64,000 nt of DNA from Paraconexibacter algicola (GCF_003044185.1 NZ_PYYB01000001.1:1880978-1944977); one strand, 5' to 3'. Counted from the stretch's first letter, positions 1 through 9,283 are shown. Numbers and translations: made by a program. The notes: a model not told the origin generated them from the letters alone.

Positions 1-1952
1 CGCTCGCGCTCGACCTCGACCCCGAGCGCGACGGGGTGACCTGGAACGGGCGCCTGGCGCTCGCGGGCCCGTCGGGCCCGCTGGACCGGGTCGACGATCC
101 CGGCGGTGACGCGACGCCGTCGGAGGCGCTCGTCCTGACGGCCGCCGAGACCGGCACCTACGTCGTGACCGTCGACTCCTCGTCGGCGGGGTCGGCGACC
201 TCCACCTACCGGCTGGTCGCGACCGTGGTCGCGCGCGAGACGCCGTCGTGCCGCAGCGTCGCCGGCTCCCCGGCGGGGGTCGGCGACGGCACCACCGAGG
301 TGCCGATCGTCGTCACGGACCCGGCGGAGATCCGGCGGCTCGCGGTGAACCTGAGCATCACGCACACGCGGCTCGAGGACCTCGACGTGGCGTTGCGCTC
401 CCCGTCCGGCGTGGAGGTGGCGCTGTTCAACGACGTGGCCCTGGGCGCCTCGGGCACCACGACGCACACCGCGACCTACGGGACGCTCGCCGGCGCGACG
501 CTCGGGGTCGGGCTCGCGCCCGTGTCCGTCGCCCCCGGCGCCACCACGCGGCTGCAGTGGTTCGAGGGGACCGAGGCGGCCGGGACCTGGCGGCTCGTGC
601 TGCGCGACGACACCCCGGGCAACGGCACGAGCGGCTCGGTGCTGCCGCCGACGCTGGTGCTCTGCCCGCAGGACCCCCTGCCCACCGGGAACGAGCTCTT
701 CGCCGCGACCTTCAACGCCGACGACGGCGGCTTCACGCACAGCGGCACCGCCGACGAGTGGGAGCGCGGGACGCCCGCGACGGTCGCCACCAGCAGCTCC
801 AACCCGGTCGCCGGCCTGTCGACGTGCGGCGAGGGCAGCGGCTGCTTCAAGACCGACCTCGACGGCACCTACGGCAACGGCACCCAGGTGCTGCTCTCCC
901 CGCCGATCTCGCTCGCCGGCCGCAGCGGCCGGATCCTCGCCAGCTGGCGGCAGTGGTTCCAGCTGGAGTTCGCGCGGTTCGACTTCGCCCGCGTGAGCGT
1001 GGTCGAGGTGGGCGGGGCGAACCCCACGACGCTGTGGGAGTGGGACGGGCCGACGATGACGAACGTGGGGGTCGGTCCGGGCGTCGGGCTCGCGATCCCC
1101 GCGGCCGCCGGCTGGGCGCGGCTGACCGGGAACCTCTCCGCCTACGCGGGACGGACCGTGCAGCTGCGCTTCGCGCTGCAGGGCGACGCGAGCGTCAATT
1201 ACGCCGGGCTGGCGATCGACGACGTCCGGATCGTCCAGCCGACCGGCACGCTGACGGTGGCGCCGGCCGGCGGCGGGACGGGTCGCGTCACCTCGTCGGT
1301 CGGCGGGATCGACTGCGGCGCGACCTGCGCGTCGACGGCGCTGCCGCTGGACACCCCGGTCACGCTCACCGCGGTCCCCGCCGCCGGCAGCGTCTTCACC
1401 GGCTTCGCCGGTCCCGGCTGCAGCGGCACGGCGACGACCTGCACGGTCACGCTCGACCGCAGCCGCACCGTCACCGCGACCTTCGAGCCCGCGCCCATCC
1501 CGGACCCCGGGGTGAACCCGGGCAGCGGCACCGGGACCGGCGCACCGGGCGCCGCGACGCCTGATGCGGGCAGCGGCTTCCTGCCCGACCCCGGGCTCGC
1601 CGGGGACGTGGACGCCGACACGGTCCGCCCGGCGCTCGCGATCCGGCTCGGCCGCGGTCGCCTGACCGCCCGGCGCAGCGCCACCGTCACGCTGACGCTG
1701 TCCGAACGGGCGTCGGTCGCGGGATCGCTGAGCCTGCGCACGTGCACGCGCCGGCGGGGCGCCCGGCGGCCGACGTGCCGGACGACCACGCGGTCGGTCG
1801 TGCTCGGGACGCGCGGACAGGGGCGCAGCACCGCGCGGATCCCGCTGCGTGGCCTGCGTCCGGGCACCTACACGCTGCGGCTCACGGCCCTGGACGCGGC
1901 GGGCAACCGCTCGGCGGTCCGGACGCTGCGGCTGACCGTGCGCCGCCGCTAG
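1..1952 (+). CDS. Secreted multidomain surface protein, 5' end outside window
   Basis: The frame is open from nt 3, so the start and any signal peptide lie upstream of the window. From nt ~250 to 665 the protein resembles a proprotein-convertase P domain (alternating strands, 'LEDLDVALRSPSG', 'TWRLVLRDD'). From ~690 to 1240 a jelly-roll/MAM-like domain follows ('LSPPISLAGRSG', 'LRFALQGD', 'GLAIDDVRI'). From ~1240 to 1490 there is a divergent InlB-B-type repeat with paired cysteines (CGATC, CSGTATTC). After a Pro/Gly linker the C-terminal ~110 residues end in 'PGTYTLRLTALDAAGN', a domain shared with the protease at 30826-32451. Such proteins are extracellular and usually adhesive or proteolytic, but no catalytic domain lies in the visible part. 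Its TAG stop shares bases with the convergent TetR stop (CTAG, 1949-1952). Confidence 0.85.
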   Translation, partial: LALDLDPERDGVTWNGRLALAGPSGPLDRVDDPGGDATPSEALVLTAAETGTYVVTVDSSSAGSATSTYRLVATVVARETPSCRSVAGSPAGVGDGTTEVPIVVTDPAEIRRLAVNLSITHTRLEDLDVALRSPSGVEVALFNDVALGASGTTTHTATYGTLAGATLGVGLAPVSVAPGATTRLQWFEGTEAAGTWRLVLRDDTPGNGTSGSVLPPTLVLCPQDPLPTGNELFAATFNADDGGFTHSGTADEWERGTPATVATSSSNPVAGLSTCGEGSGCFKTDLDGTYGNGTQVLLSPPISLAGRSGRILASWRQWFQLEFARFDFARVSVVEVGGANPTTLWEWDGPTMTNVGVGPGVGLAIPAAAGWARLTGNLSAYAGRTVQLRFALQGDASVNYAGLAIDDVRIVQPTGTLTVAPAGGGTGRVTSSVGGIDCGATCASTALPLDTPVTLTAVPAAGSVFTGFAGPGCSGTATTCTVTLDRSRTVTATFEPAPIPDPGVNPGSGTGTGAPGAATPDAGSGFLPDPGLAGDVDADTVRPALAIRLGRGRLTARRSATVTLTLSERASVAGSLSLRTCTRRRGARRPTCRTTTRSVVLGTRGQGRSTARIPLRGLRPGTYTLRLTALDAAGNRSAVRTLRLTVRRR

Positions 1953-2566
1953 CCGTCCAGCAGCGCGCCGGCGACGTCGGCGAGCACCGGCTTCATCGCC
2001 GCCCAGCGCGCGTCGATCTCCGCCGCGCCCGACACCGGGATCGCCATGACGAGCCCGCGGATGAGGGAGACGGCGGCGTCGATCGACGGCCGGAACCGCG
2101 GGTCGTCGCTGATGTCCGGGAACAGCGTGGCGGCCGTGCCGAAGATCAGCCCGCCGAGGCGCTGCTCGAGCTCGTGCAGGGCGGCGGCGAGCTGCGGCTC
2201 GGCCCAGGCCGCGGCCCACAGCTGCGCCGCGGCGATCGCGACGGGGGAGGTGAACTGCGCCCACGCCTGGTCGAGCACCGTCTCGCGCTGGGCCGGCTCG
2301 CGCAGCGCGACGAGGTCGAGCGCGTCGATCGCCTCGTCGGCGAGCCGCATCGCCAGGTGGCTGACGGTCTCGACGAGCAGCGCCTCGCGGGTCGGGAAGT
2401 GGTGCATGAGCGTGCTCTGCGCGACCCCGGCGAGCTCGGCGACCCGCCGCGTGGTCAGCTCCGCGTAGCCGTCCGCGACGAGCACCTCGCCGGTCGCGTC
2501 GAGGATCGCCGTGCGCGTGGCGACGCGCTGCTGGGCGCGGGTGAGACGGCGGGGCTCGGCGGTCAT
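1949..2566 (-). CDS. TetR/AcrR-family transcriptional regulator
   Basis: 205 residues, standard TetR length. The N-terminal helix-turn-helix is clear ('TTRRVAELAGVAQSTLMHHFPTRE', residues ~38-61), followed by an all-helical ligand-binding domain. ATG at 2566 is preferred over an in-frame ATG at 2653 because the family begins a short distance before the first helix and because the longer form would run through the operator-like repeat. It diverges from the P450/BVMO operon starting at 2715, so it is the probable local repressor of that operon. The two near-identical palindromic sites between them (2629-2694) are the likely operators. The ligand is unknown; a hydrophobic substrate of the operon is a reasonable inference. 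Confidence 0.9.
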   Translation of the reverse strand: MTAEPRRLTRAQQRVATRTAILDATGEVLVADGYAELTTRRVAELAGVAQSTLMHHFPTREALLVETVSHLAMRLADEAIDALDLVALREPAQRETVLDQAWAQFTSPVAIAAAQLWAAAWAEPQLAAALHELEQRLGGLIFGTAATLFPDISDDPRFRPSIDAAVSLIRGLVMAIPVSGAAEIDARWAAMKPVLADVAGALLDG

Positions 2567-2628
2567 CGAGCCGCAGTGTCGCAGGCGGCGTGTGCAGGCC
2601 TGCGCGCGTTGCGGTGGAGCCCTCCGCA

Positions 2629-2694
2629 TTTCGCCGTTCACATGATCGACCAACTCTGGTACGGTGCCGCCCGTCGATCACGTGATCGGCGAAA
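2629..2694. promoter_or_regulatory. Divergent promoter region with two palindromic operator-like sites
   Basis: Two 22-bp segments, 2629-2650 and 2673-2694, are inverted copies of each other with 20 of 22 positions matching. Each contains an internal dyad; the right one is the perfect palindrome CGATCACGTGATCG (2675-2688), the left one the imperfect CGTTCACATGATCG. They flank the 22 bp that should carry the promoter of the 2715 operon. Paired palindromes between a TetR gene and a divergent operon are the classic autoregulatory arrangement; TetR binding here is inferred. Confidence 0.7.
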
Positions 2695-2714
2695 TCGACC
2701 AGGAGGACGGCGGG

Positions 2715-4121
2715 ATGGCGAACGAGATCCGAGGCTCGCGACTGCGACGGGCCGCGTCGATCACCGGCGTGGCGGCCGGCGTCGCGGCGCGCGAGGCGTC
2801 CGCGCGCGTCATCACGAAGACCGGGGACTCCGACGCCCGCCGCGCGGCGGCCAACCGCCAGCAGCTCAAGAGCGCGCAGGCGCTCGTCAAGGTCTTCGCC
2901 GGCATGCGCGGGGCCGCCATGAAGGTCGGCCAGACGCTCTCCGCCGTCGACCTCGGCCTCGTCCCCGAGGAGATCCGCCCCGAGTTCCAGGAGATCCTCG
3001 CCACCCTCCAGCAGGGCGCCGACCCCGTCCCGTTCCGCGCGATCCGCAAGGTCGTCGAGGAGGACCTCGAGGCCGCGATCCCCGACGTCTTCGCCTCCTT
3101 CGACGAGACGCCGCTGGCCGCCGCCTCGATCGGCCAGGTGCACCGTGCCCGGCTGCACGACGGCCGCGAGGTCGTCGTGAAGGTCCAGTACCCCGGCATC
3201 GCCGAGGCGATCCACGCCGACATGCAGAACCTGCGGCTCGGCCTGAAGCTCCTCGCCTCGATCGCCCCGGGCATCGACACCGGCGCGATCGCCGACGAGA
3301 TCCGCGAGCGGATCGCCGAGGAGCTCGACTACGAGCTCGAGGCCTCCAACCAGCGCGCCATGGCGCGCGTCTACCGTGACCACCCGTTCGTCGTCGTCCC
3401 CGACGTCGTCATGGCGCTCTGTCGCGAGCGGGTCATCGTCATGGACTTCGTCGACGGCCGCCGCTTCGCCGAGGTCCGCGACCTCCCCGCCGCCGACCGC
3501 GACCGGCTCGGCGAGATCCTCTGCCGCTTCTACATCAACGGCCCGATGCGCCACCGGCTGCTCAACGGTGACCCGCACCCGGGCAACGCCCTCTACCTCG
3601 ACGACGGGCGCGTCGCGTTCCTGGACTTCGGCTTCTTCAAGCGCCTGGGCGACCGCGAGGTCGAGCACCTTGTCCGCTCCAACGTCGCCACCTACCGCGG
3701 CGACGCCGACGGCCTGCTCGACCTGATCGTCGAGCTCGGGGCGCTCCCGCCCGACCCGCAGCTCGCCCAGCCGTTCTACGAGAGCTACCACGCGATCTTC
3801 GGCTGGCTGATGGTCGACGAGCACACCACCGCCGACCCGAGCACCACCGCGGAGATGATGCGCCGCTACACGCAGATGCGCGGGCAGGAGGGCTTCGACG
3901 AGCTCGTGCTGCCCGCCGAGCACTTCGTGATGATGCGCTCGGTCATGCTCCTGATCGGGCTGCTCGGCCAGCTCGGCGCCACCAACCGCTGGCTCGACAT
4001 CTCGCGCGAGTGGATGTTCGGCGACGAGCCCGTCACCGAGCTCGGCCGTCAGGAGGCCGCGTTCTTCGCCGGCCGCCACGACTACACCACCCCCGCCGTC
4101 GACGCCGGGAGCCGGGCATGA
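2715..4121 (+). CDS. AarF/UbiB (ABC1) family protein kinase-like protein
   Basis: 468 residues. The family signatures are present: KxGQ (K70-V-G-Q73), the alanine-rich loop A135-A-A-S138 replacing the glycine-rich loop, the ATP-anchoring lysine K156 in 'VKVQYPG', 'EELDYELEA' (~202-210), catalytic 'DPHPGN' (286-291) and metal-binding 'LDFGFF' (~303-308). Family members are atypical kinases/ATPases involved in handling polyprenyl quinones and other isoprenoid lipids. ATG 2715 is chosen over an earlier in-frame start (2664) because AGGAGG lies at 2701-2706, eight bases upstream. It is the first gene of the BVMO/P450 operon and its stop overlaps the P450 start by ATGA. This suggests a role in lipid-substrate extraction or cofactor supply for the following oxidases (inference). 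Confidence 0.88.
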   Translation: MANEIRGSRLRRAASITGVAAGVAAREASARVITKTGDSDARRAAANRQQLKSAQALVKVFAGMRGAAMKVGQTLSAVDLGLVPEEIRPEFQEILATLQQGADPVPFRAIRKVVEEDLEAAIPDVFASFDETPLAAASIGQVHRARLHDGREVVVKVQYPGIAEAIHADMQNLRLGLKLLASIAPGIDTGAIADEIRERIAEELDYELEASNQRAMARVYRDHPFVVVPDVVMALCRERVIVMDFVDGRRFAEVRDLPAADRDRLGEILCRFYINGPMRHRLLNGDPHPGNALYLDDGRVAFLDFGFFKRLGDREVEHLVRSNVATYRGDADGLLDLIVELGALPPDPQLAQPFYESYHAIFGWLMVDEHTTADPSTTAEMMRRYTQMRGQEGFDELVLPAEHFVMMRSVMLLIGLLGQLGATNRWLDISREWMFGDEPVTELGRQEAAFFAGRHDYTTPAVDAGSRA

Positions 4122-5530
4122 GCACCGCCGTCCGCACCCCGTCGGTCAGCGGCCTGCACGCCGCCCAGTCGATGCTCCTCAAGGGCCTGCACACCGGCTC
4201 CCCGATCGTCAAGGGCGCTCCCGGCAGCGACATCGCGCGGATGCGCGTCGGGCGCCGCACGTCGTTCACGATCAAGCACCCCGACTACGTCGACCACGTC
4301 CTCCACGGGGCCGCAGACCGGTACCACAAGAGCATCGAGTACGAGCTCCTGCGCGCGGTCCTCGGCCTCAACCTCTTCACCGACGAGGACGACTCCTGGC
4401 GCCGCCACCGGATGCTGCTCAACCCGACCATGTCCAAGCGTCACGTGCGCGGGATGGTCGACCTCATGATCGACCCGATCGCCGCCTACGTCGACGCGTT
4501 CGACGACGGCAGCGATCGCATCGAGGTCGAGATGGCGTCCTCGATGGTCGGCCTGACGATGGACGTCGTCGGCACCGCGCTGTTCGGCCACCGCTTCGGG
4601 GAGGTCGGCGCGAAGATGACGAAGGTCGTGACGACCGGCCTGCGCAGCGCCGAGGTCGCCACCCGGCTGCTGATCGTCGCCTCGCCGCCCGTCTGGGGCA
4701 TGCGGGCGTTCTCCCGCGCGCTGCACCACGCGCCCTACGTGCCGCCACCGCTGAACGCCCTGCAGTGGGTCATGCGGACCGTCGACGAGATCGTCTGGGA
4801 CCTCATCGACGACCGTCGCGCCCACCCCACCGGCAGCGACGACCTGCTCAACCTGCTCCTCTCCACCCAGGACGAGGACGGCCGCCACCTGCCGCTGCGC
4901 CGCGTGCGCGACGAGGTCACCACGTTCATGCTCGCCGGCCACGAGACCACCGCCAACGCGCTCGCGTGGATGTGGTATCTGCTGGCGCTCAACCCCGACG
5001 CGCGCGACCGCATGCTCCGCGAGGTCGACGAGGTCCTGGACGGCCGCCGGCCGACGGTCGACGACATCCCCAACCTGCCGTGGACGACCGCCTGCTTCCA
5101 GGAGGCGATGCGGTTCTACCCGCCCGCGTGGATCATCCCGCGCACCGCGATCGAGGACGACGAGATCGACGGCCACCGCATCCCCAAGGGCGCGACCGTC
5201 ATCGTCCCGATCCACGCGATCCACCACGACCCGCGGTTCTGGCCCGACCCCGAGGTGTACGACCCGTCGCGGTTCCTGCCGGAGAACGCGCGCGGCCGGC
5301 CGCGGTCGCACTACCTGCCGTTCGGCGGCGGCCGTCGCATCTGCATCGGCACGAGCTTCGCGCTGATGGAGACGACGCTGATCACCGCGATGATGTCGCA
5401 GCGGTTCGTCTACGACCTGGTGCCCGGGCACCCGGTCGAGCCGGAGGCGACGCTGACGCTCCGGCCGCGCAACGGTGTGAAGATGGTCGCGCGACGGCGC
5501 GTCGCGAACACGACGAGGGAGGCAGCATGA
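4118..5530 (+). CDS. Cytochrome P450 monooxygenase
   Basis: 470 residues. Diagnostic motifs are intact: I-helix A273-G-H-E-T-T278 for oxygen activation, K-helix E329-A-M-R332 (ExxR), and the haem loop 'FGGGRRICIG' with proximal ligand C409. The I-helix form AGHETT and the overall layout resemble the CYP102/CYP4-like class-B-to-E types rather than classical small camphor-type P450s, but a CYP family cannot be assigned by eye. It needs an electron donor; no ferredoxin or reductase gene is in this operon. It overlaps the kinase stop (ATGA at 4118) and the next BVMO start (ATGA at 5527), so the genes are translationally coupled. Probable role: hydroxylation of a hydrophobic substrate whose alcohol is then oxidised by the SDR and BVMOs. 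Confidence 0.95.
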   Translation: MSTAVRTPSVSGLHAAQSMLLKGLHTGSPIVKGAPGSDIARMRVGRRTSFTIKHPDYVDHVLHGAADRYHKSIEYELLRAVLGLNLFTDEDDSWRRHRMLLNPTMSKRHVRGMVDLMIDPIAAYVDAFDDGSDRIEVEMASSMVGLTMDVVGTALFGHRFGEVGAKMTKVVTTGLRSAEVATRLLIVASPPVWGMRAFSRALHHAPYVPPPLNALQWVMRTVDEIVWDLIDDRRAHPTGSDDLLNLLLSTQDEDGRHLPLRRVRDEVTTFMLAGHETTANALAWMWYLLALNPDARDRMLREVDEVLDGRRPTVDDIPNLPWTTACFQEAMRFYPPAWIIPRTAIEDDEIDGHRIPKGATVIVPIHAIHHDPRFWPDPEVYDPSRFLPENARGRPRSHYLPFGGGRRICIGTSFALMETTLITAMMSQRFVYDLVPGHPVEPEATLTLRPRNGVKMVARRRVANTTREAA

Positions 5531-7047
5531 GGACAGCGGACCACGAGGTCGTCATCGTCGGCGCCGGCTTCTCCGGCATCGGCACGTCGATCCGGCTCAC
5601 GCAGGCGGGCATCCACGATCACCTGCTTGTCGAGGAGGGCGACGACGTGGGCGGCACCTGGTACTGGAACACCTATCCGGGCGTCGCGGTCGACATCCCC
5701 TCGTTCAGCTACCAGTTCAGCTTCGAGCGGCGGACCGACTGGTCGCGCATCTACGCGCCCGGCAAGGAGCTGCGCGCGTACGCCGACGACATCGCCACCA
5801 AGCACGGGGTCCGCGCGAAGACCCGCTTCGGCACGCGCATCACCGGCGCGACGTTCGACGAGGACGTCCACCTGTGGCGGCTGGAGACCTCGGCCGGCGA
5901 CGAGATCACCGCCCGCTTCGTCGTCGGCGCCACCGGCGTCCTCACCCAGCCCAAGCCGCCGGAGATCGAGGGCCTCTCCTCGTTCGGCGGCACGACGATC
6001 CACACCGCCCGCTGGGACCACTCCGTCGACCTGCGCGGCAAGCGCGTCGCGGTCATCGGCACCGGCGCGTCCGCCGTCCAGCTGATCCCGGAGATCGCCA
6101 CGGAGGTCGAGCACCTCACGGTCTTCCAGCGCACGCCGATCTGGTGCCTGCCCAAGCCCGACGGCCCGCTCCCCGGCGCCGTCAAGTGGCTGATGGGCAA
6201 GATCCCCGGCGGCGACCTCGCGGCCCGCGCGGCGAGCCAGGCGTTCGTCGAGATCACGTTCCCGCTGGCCGCCCACTACTCGGCGGTCGTGCCGTTCGGC
6301 AAGCTCGGCGAGAAGGCCGGCCTGCGCGCGCTGCAGGAGGTCCGCGACCCCGAGGTTCGCGAGAAGCTCACCCCGAAGTACGCGGTCGGCTGCAAGCGCC
6401 CGAGCTTCCACAACTCCTACCTGCAGACGTTCAACCGCGAGAACGTCCTGCTGGAGACCGACCCGATCGCGCGGATCACGAAGACCGGCGTGCGCACCGA
6501 GGCGGGCACGCTGCACAAGATCGACGTGCTGATCCTCGCCACCGGGTTCAAGGTCTTCGAGCACGGCAACATGCCGCCGTTCCGGGTCACCGGACGCGAC
6601 GGCCTCGACCTCGAGGCGTTCTGGGACGAGCACCGCTTCCAGGCCTACGAGGGCATCAGCGTCCCCGGGTTCCCGAACTTCTTCATCGTGCTCGGGCCCT
6701 ACGGGTACAACGGCAGCTCGTACTTCAACCTCATCGAGACGCAGACGCGGCACATCCTGCGGGTGCTCAAGCGCGCACGCGCGGAGGGGGCGACCGCGGC
6801 CGAGGTCCGGCGCGAGGCCAACGACCGCTACTTCCACGCCATGCTCGCCCGGCGCGGCGGCCAGATCTTCTGGCAGGACAGCTGCGCGGTCGCCAACAGC
6901 TACTACTTCGACGCGCACGGCGACGTGCCGTTCCGGCCCGCCCCGACGATCGAGACGGTGTGGCGGTCGCTGCGCTTCGACCTCGACGACTACGCGTACA
7001 CGCGCGCGCCGGTCACCGCGGACGAGCCGGTCGGGGCGGCGGCGTGA
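5527..7047 (+). CDS. Flavin-binding Baeyer-Villiger-type monooxygenase (first)
   Basis: 506 residues, typical of type I BVMOs. The FAD-binding GxGxxG lies at residues 12-17 (GAGFSG), the second dinucleotide motif (NADPH) is 'VIGTGASA' near 177-184, and the type I BVMO fingerprint FxGxxxHxxxW(P/D) is complete as 'FGGTTIHTARWD' (153-164). 'GGTWYWNTYPG' is also typical. The enzyme should insert one oxygen of O2 next to a carbonyl, giving an ester or lactone, or oxidise a heteroatom. It is coupled by 4-bp overlaps to the P450 upstream and the SDR downstream (GTGA at 7044). A P450-SDR-BVMO order matches alcohol to ketone to ester chemistry; the substrate is unknown. Confidence 0.93.
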   Translation: MRTADHEVVIVGAGFSGIGTSIRLTQAGIHDHLLVEEGDDVGGTWYWNTYPGVAVDIPSFSYQFSFERRTDWSRIYAPGKELRAYADDIATKHGVRAKTRFGTRITGATFDEDVHLWRLETSAGDEITARFVVGATGVLTQPKPPEIEGLSSFGGTTIHTARWDHSVDLRGKRVAVIGTGASAVQLIPEIATEVEHLTVFQRTPIWCLPKPDGPLPGAVKWLMGKIPGGDLAARAASQAFVEITFPLAAHYSAVVPFGKLGEKAGLRALQEVRDPEVREKLTPKYAVGCKRPSFHNSYLQTFNRENVLLETDPIARITKTGVRTEAGTLHKIDVLILATGFKVFEHGNMPPFRVTGRDGLDLEAFWDEHRFQAYEGISVPGFPNFFIVLGPYGYNGSSYFNLIETQTRHILRVLKRARAEGATAAEVRREANDRYFHAMLARRGGQIFWQDSCAVANSYYFDAHGDVPFRPAPTIETVWRSLRFDLDDYAYTRAPVTADEPVGAAA

Positions 7048-7829
7048 GCCGCGTACGGCTCGCCGGGGCGCTCGCCGTCGTCACCGGCGCCGGCTCCGGG
7101 ATCGGGGCCGCGACCGCCCGGCGGTTCACCGCGGCGGGCGCCACCGTCATCGGCGTCGACCTCGACGGGGACGCGGTCGCCGAGGTCTGCGGCGCGTCCT
7201 CCTCCTACGTCTGCGACGTCGCCGACCGCGCGGCGGTCGAGGAGCTCGCGGACCGCATCGCGGCCGACCACGGGGACGTCGACGTCCTCGTCAACAACGC
7301 CGGTGTCGGGGTCTACGGGCCGTTCCTGGACGCGTCGCTGGACGACTGGGACTGGCTCGTGTCGATCAACCTCGACGGCGTCGCGTACGGGTGCGCGGCG
7401 TTCGGGCGCGGCATGGTCGAGCGCGGGCACGGCCAGGTCGTGAACGTCGCCTCGGGTGCCGCGTACATCCCGAACCGCAACATGGCCGCCTACTGCGCGA
7501 CGAAGTCCGCGGTCGTCGCGCTGTCGCAGTGCCTGCGCGCGGACTGGCGCGGGTCCGGGGTCGGCGTGAGCGTCGTCTGCCCGGGCGTCATCTCCACCCC
7601 GATCGCGCGCGCGACGCGCTACGTCGGGCGCGAGGCGCACAAGGCCGACCGCGGCGCGGCGCTGCTGGCCCGCGGCCACTCCCCGGACCTCGTCGCGAAG
7701 GCGATCGCGGACTGCGTCAAGCGCAACCGCGACGTCGTGCCGGTCGGATTCGAGTCGACCCTCGCCTACAAGCTGCTGCGCGGCGCGCCGCAGCCGATCC
7801 AGGGACTCGTCGCCCGCGGGGCGATCTGA
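7044..7829 (+). CDS. Short-chain dehydrogenase/reductase (first SDR)
   Basis: 261 residues, classical SDR. Cofactor motif TGAGSGIG at 14-21, NNAG at 84-87, and catalytic Ser137 and Tyr150-x-x-x-Lys154 (YCATK). An acidic residue after the second strand ('GVDLDGD', D39) favours NAD(H) over NADP(H). It begins with GTG overlapping the BVMO stop, and the following BVMO starts 2 bp after its TGA. In context it probably interconverts a secondary alcohol and the ketone used by the flanking BVMOs. Gene order BVMO-SDR also occurs in the mycobacterial mymA operon, but the remaining mymA genes are absent here. Confidence 0.93.
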   Translation: MSRVRLAGALAVVTGAGSGIGAATARRFTAAGATVIGVDLDGDAVAEVCGASSSYVCDVADRAAVEELADRIAADHGDVDVLVNNAGVGVYGPFLDASLDDWDWLVSINLDGVAYGCAAFGRGMVERGHGQVVNVASGAAYIPNRNMAAYCATKSAVVALSQCLRADWRGSGVGVSVVCPGVISTPIARATRYVGREAHKADRGAALLARGHSPDLVAKAIADCVKRNRDVVPVGFESTLAYKLLRGAPQPIQGLVARGAI

Positions 7830-7831
7830 GC

Positions 7832-9283
7832 GTGCACCACCGCGTCGCGATCATCGGTGCCGGGATCTCCGGCATCGGGATGGCGGTCCGCCTCAAGCAG
7901 GCGGGCATCGACGACCTCGTCCTGCTCGAGCGCAACCACGCCGTCGGCGGGACCTGGTTCGAGCACACCTACCCGGGCTGCGCGTGCGACGTCCCGACGC
8001 ACCTGTACTCGTACTCGTTCGCGCGCAACCCGTCGTGGTCGCGGCTGTTCCCGCGGCAGGACGAGATCCTCGCGTACGTGCGCGGCGTCGCCGACGACCA
8101 CGACGTGATCCGGCACGTTCGCTTCGCCACCGAGCTGCACGAGGCGCGCTGGGACGCCGACGCGTCCTGCTGGCGGCTGCGCACGAGCACCGGGGAGCTG
8201 TCCAGCGACCTGCTCGTCAGCGCCGTCGGCGGCACCGCCGAGCCGCACACCCCCGCCTTCCCGGGCGACGACACGTTCGCCGGCCACCGCTTCCACTCCG
8301 CCCGCTGGGACCACCGCCACGACCTCACCGGGGAGCGCGTCGCGGTCCTCGGGACCGGGCCCGCGACGGTCCAGTTCCTGCCGCGGATCGCGCCGCGCGC
8401 CGCGCACGTCACGGTGTTCCAGCGCACCCCGCCGTGGGTGCTGCCGCACCCCGACCGGCCCGTCCCGCTGCCCGAGAAGCTCCTCTACCGGCTGCTGCCG
8501 CCCGCCCAGGACCTGCACCGCAACCTGCTGTTCGCGCTCTACGAGGGGCTCGGGTACGGCTTCCACACCGACCAGCGGATCCTCCGCCCGCTGGAGGAGC
8601 TCGGCAACGCGCACCGGCGGCTCCAGGTCCGCGACCCCGTGCTGCGCGCGCAGCTGAAGCCCGGCTACCGACTGGGCTGCAAGCGCCCGATGATGTCCAA
8701 CACGTACTACCCGGCCCTCGGCCGCGAGGACGTGACGCTCAGCACGGCGGGGATCGAGCGGATCGTGCCGGAGGGCATCGTCACCGCCGACGGCGTCACC
8801 CACCGGGTCGACACGATCATCGCCGGCACCGGCTACCGCTACGCGCGGTCGGAGGGGGCGGACCGGATCGTCGGCCGCGACGGCCGCACGCTCGGCGAGG
8901 CGTTCCGCCCGTCGCCGCACGCGTACAAGGGCGCGACGGTCGCCGGGTTCCCGAACCTGTTCCTGCTGCTCGGTCCGAACTCGATCGGGATCAACTCGGC
9001 GATCTTCTCGCTGGAGGCGCAGATGACCTACGCGCTCGCGGCGATCGGCGCGATGGACGAGGCCGGGGCGGCGACGGTCGAGGTGCGCCCCGACGCGCTG
9101 GAGGAGTACGCGGCCGAGCTCGACCGGCGCAACGCGGGGACGGTCTGGACCCAGGGCGGCTGCTCGAGCTACTACCTCGACGAGACCGGCCGCCAGTACG
9201 CGCTGTATCCGGGCTTCGCGACCGCGTATCGCCGCCGCACGAGCACGTTCGACGCCGACCGCTACGTCCTGGGCGCCGCCTGA
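7832..9283 (+). CDS. Flavin-binding Baeyer-Villiger-type monooxygenase (second)
   Basis: 483 residues. FAD motif GAGISG (9-14), NADPH motif 'VLGTGPAT' (~172-179), full BVMO fingerprint 'FAGHRFHSARWD' (149-160). The GTG at 7832 is the only start that places the FAD motif at the usual distance from the N-terminus. It resembles the third BVMO (13728-15248) more than the first in its 'YPGCACDVPT' segment, so duplication and divergence inside this locus is likely. Translational coupling: 2-bp gap from the SDR, and its TGA overlaps the ATG of the next gene (TGATG). Confidence 0.92.
   Translation: MHHRVAIIGAGISGIGMAVRLKQAGIDDLVLLERNHAVGGTWFEHTYPGCACDVPTHLYSYSFARNPSWSRLFPRQDEILAYVRGVADDHDVIRHVRFATELHEARWDADASCWRLRTSTGELSSDLLVSAVGGTAEPHTPAFPGDDTFAGHRFHSARWDHRHDLTGERVAVLGTGPATVQFLPRIAPRAAHVTVFQRTPPWVLPHPDRPVPLPEKLLYRLLPPAQDLHRNLLFALYEGLGYGFHTDQRILRPLEELGNAHRRLQVRDPVLRAQLKPGYRLGCKRPMMSNTYYPALGREDVTLSTAGIERIVPEGIVTADGVTHRVDTIIAGTGYRYARSEGADRIVGRDGRTLGEAFRPSPHAYKGATVAGFPNLFLLLGPNSIGINSAIFSLEAQMTYALAAIGAMDEAGAATVEVRPDALEEYAAELDRRNAGTVWTQGGCSSYYLDETGRQYALYPGFATAYRRRTSTFDADRYVLGAA

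Noticed and set aside
5527-7829. Assignment of the BVMO-SDR pair to a mymA-type mycolate operon
   Set aside because: Only the order of two genes agrees; the lipase, AdhD-like dehydrogenase, acyltransferase and FadD13-like ligase of that operon are absent.
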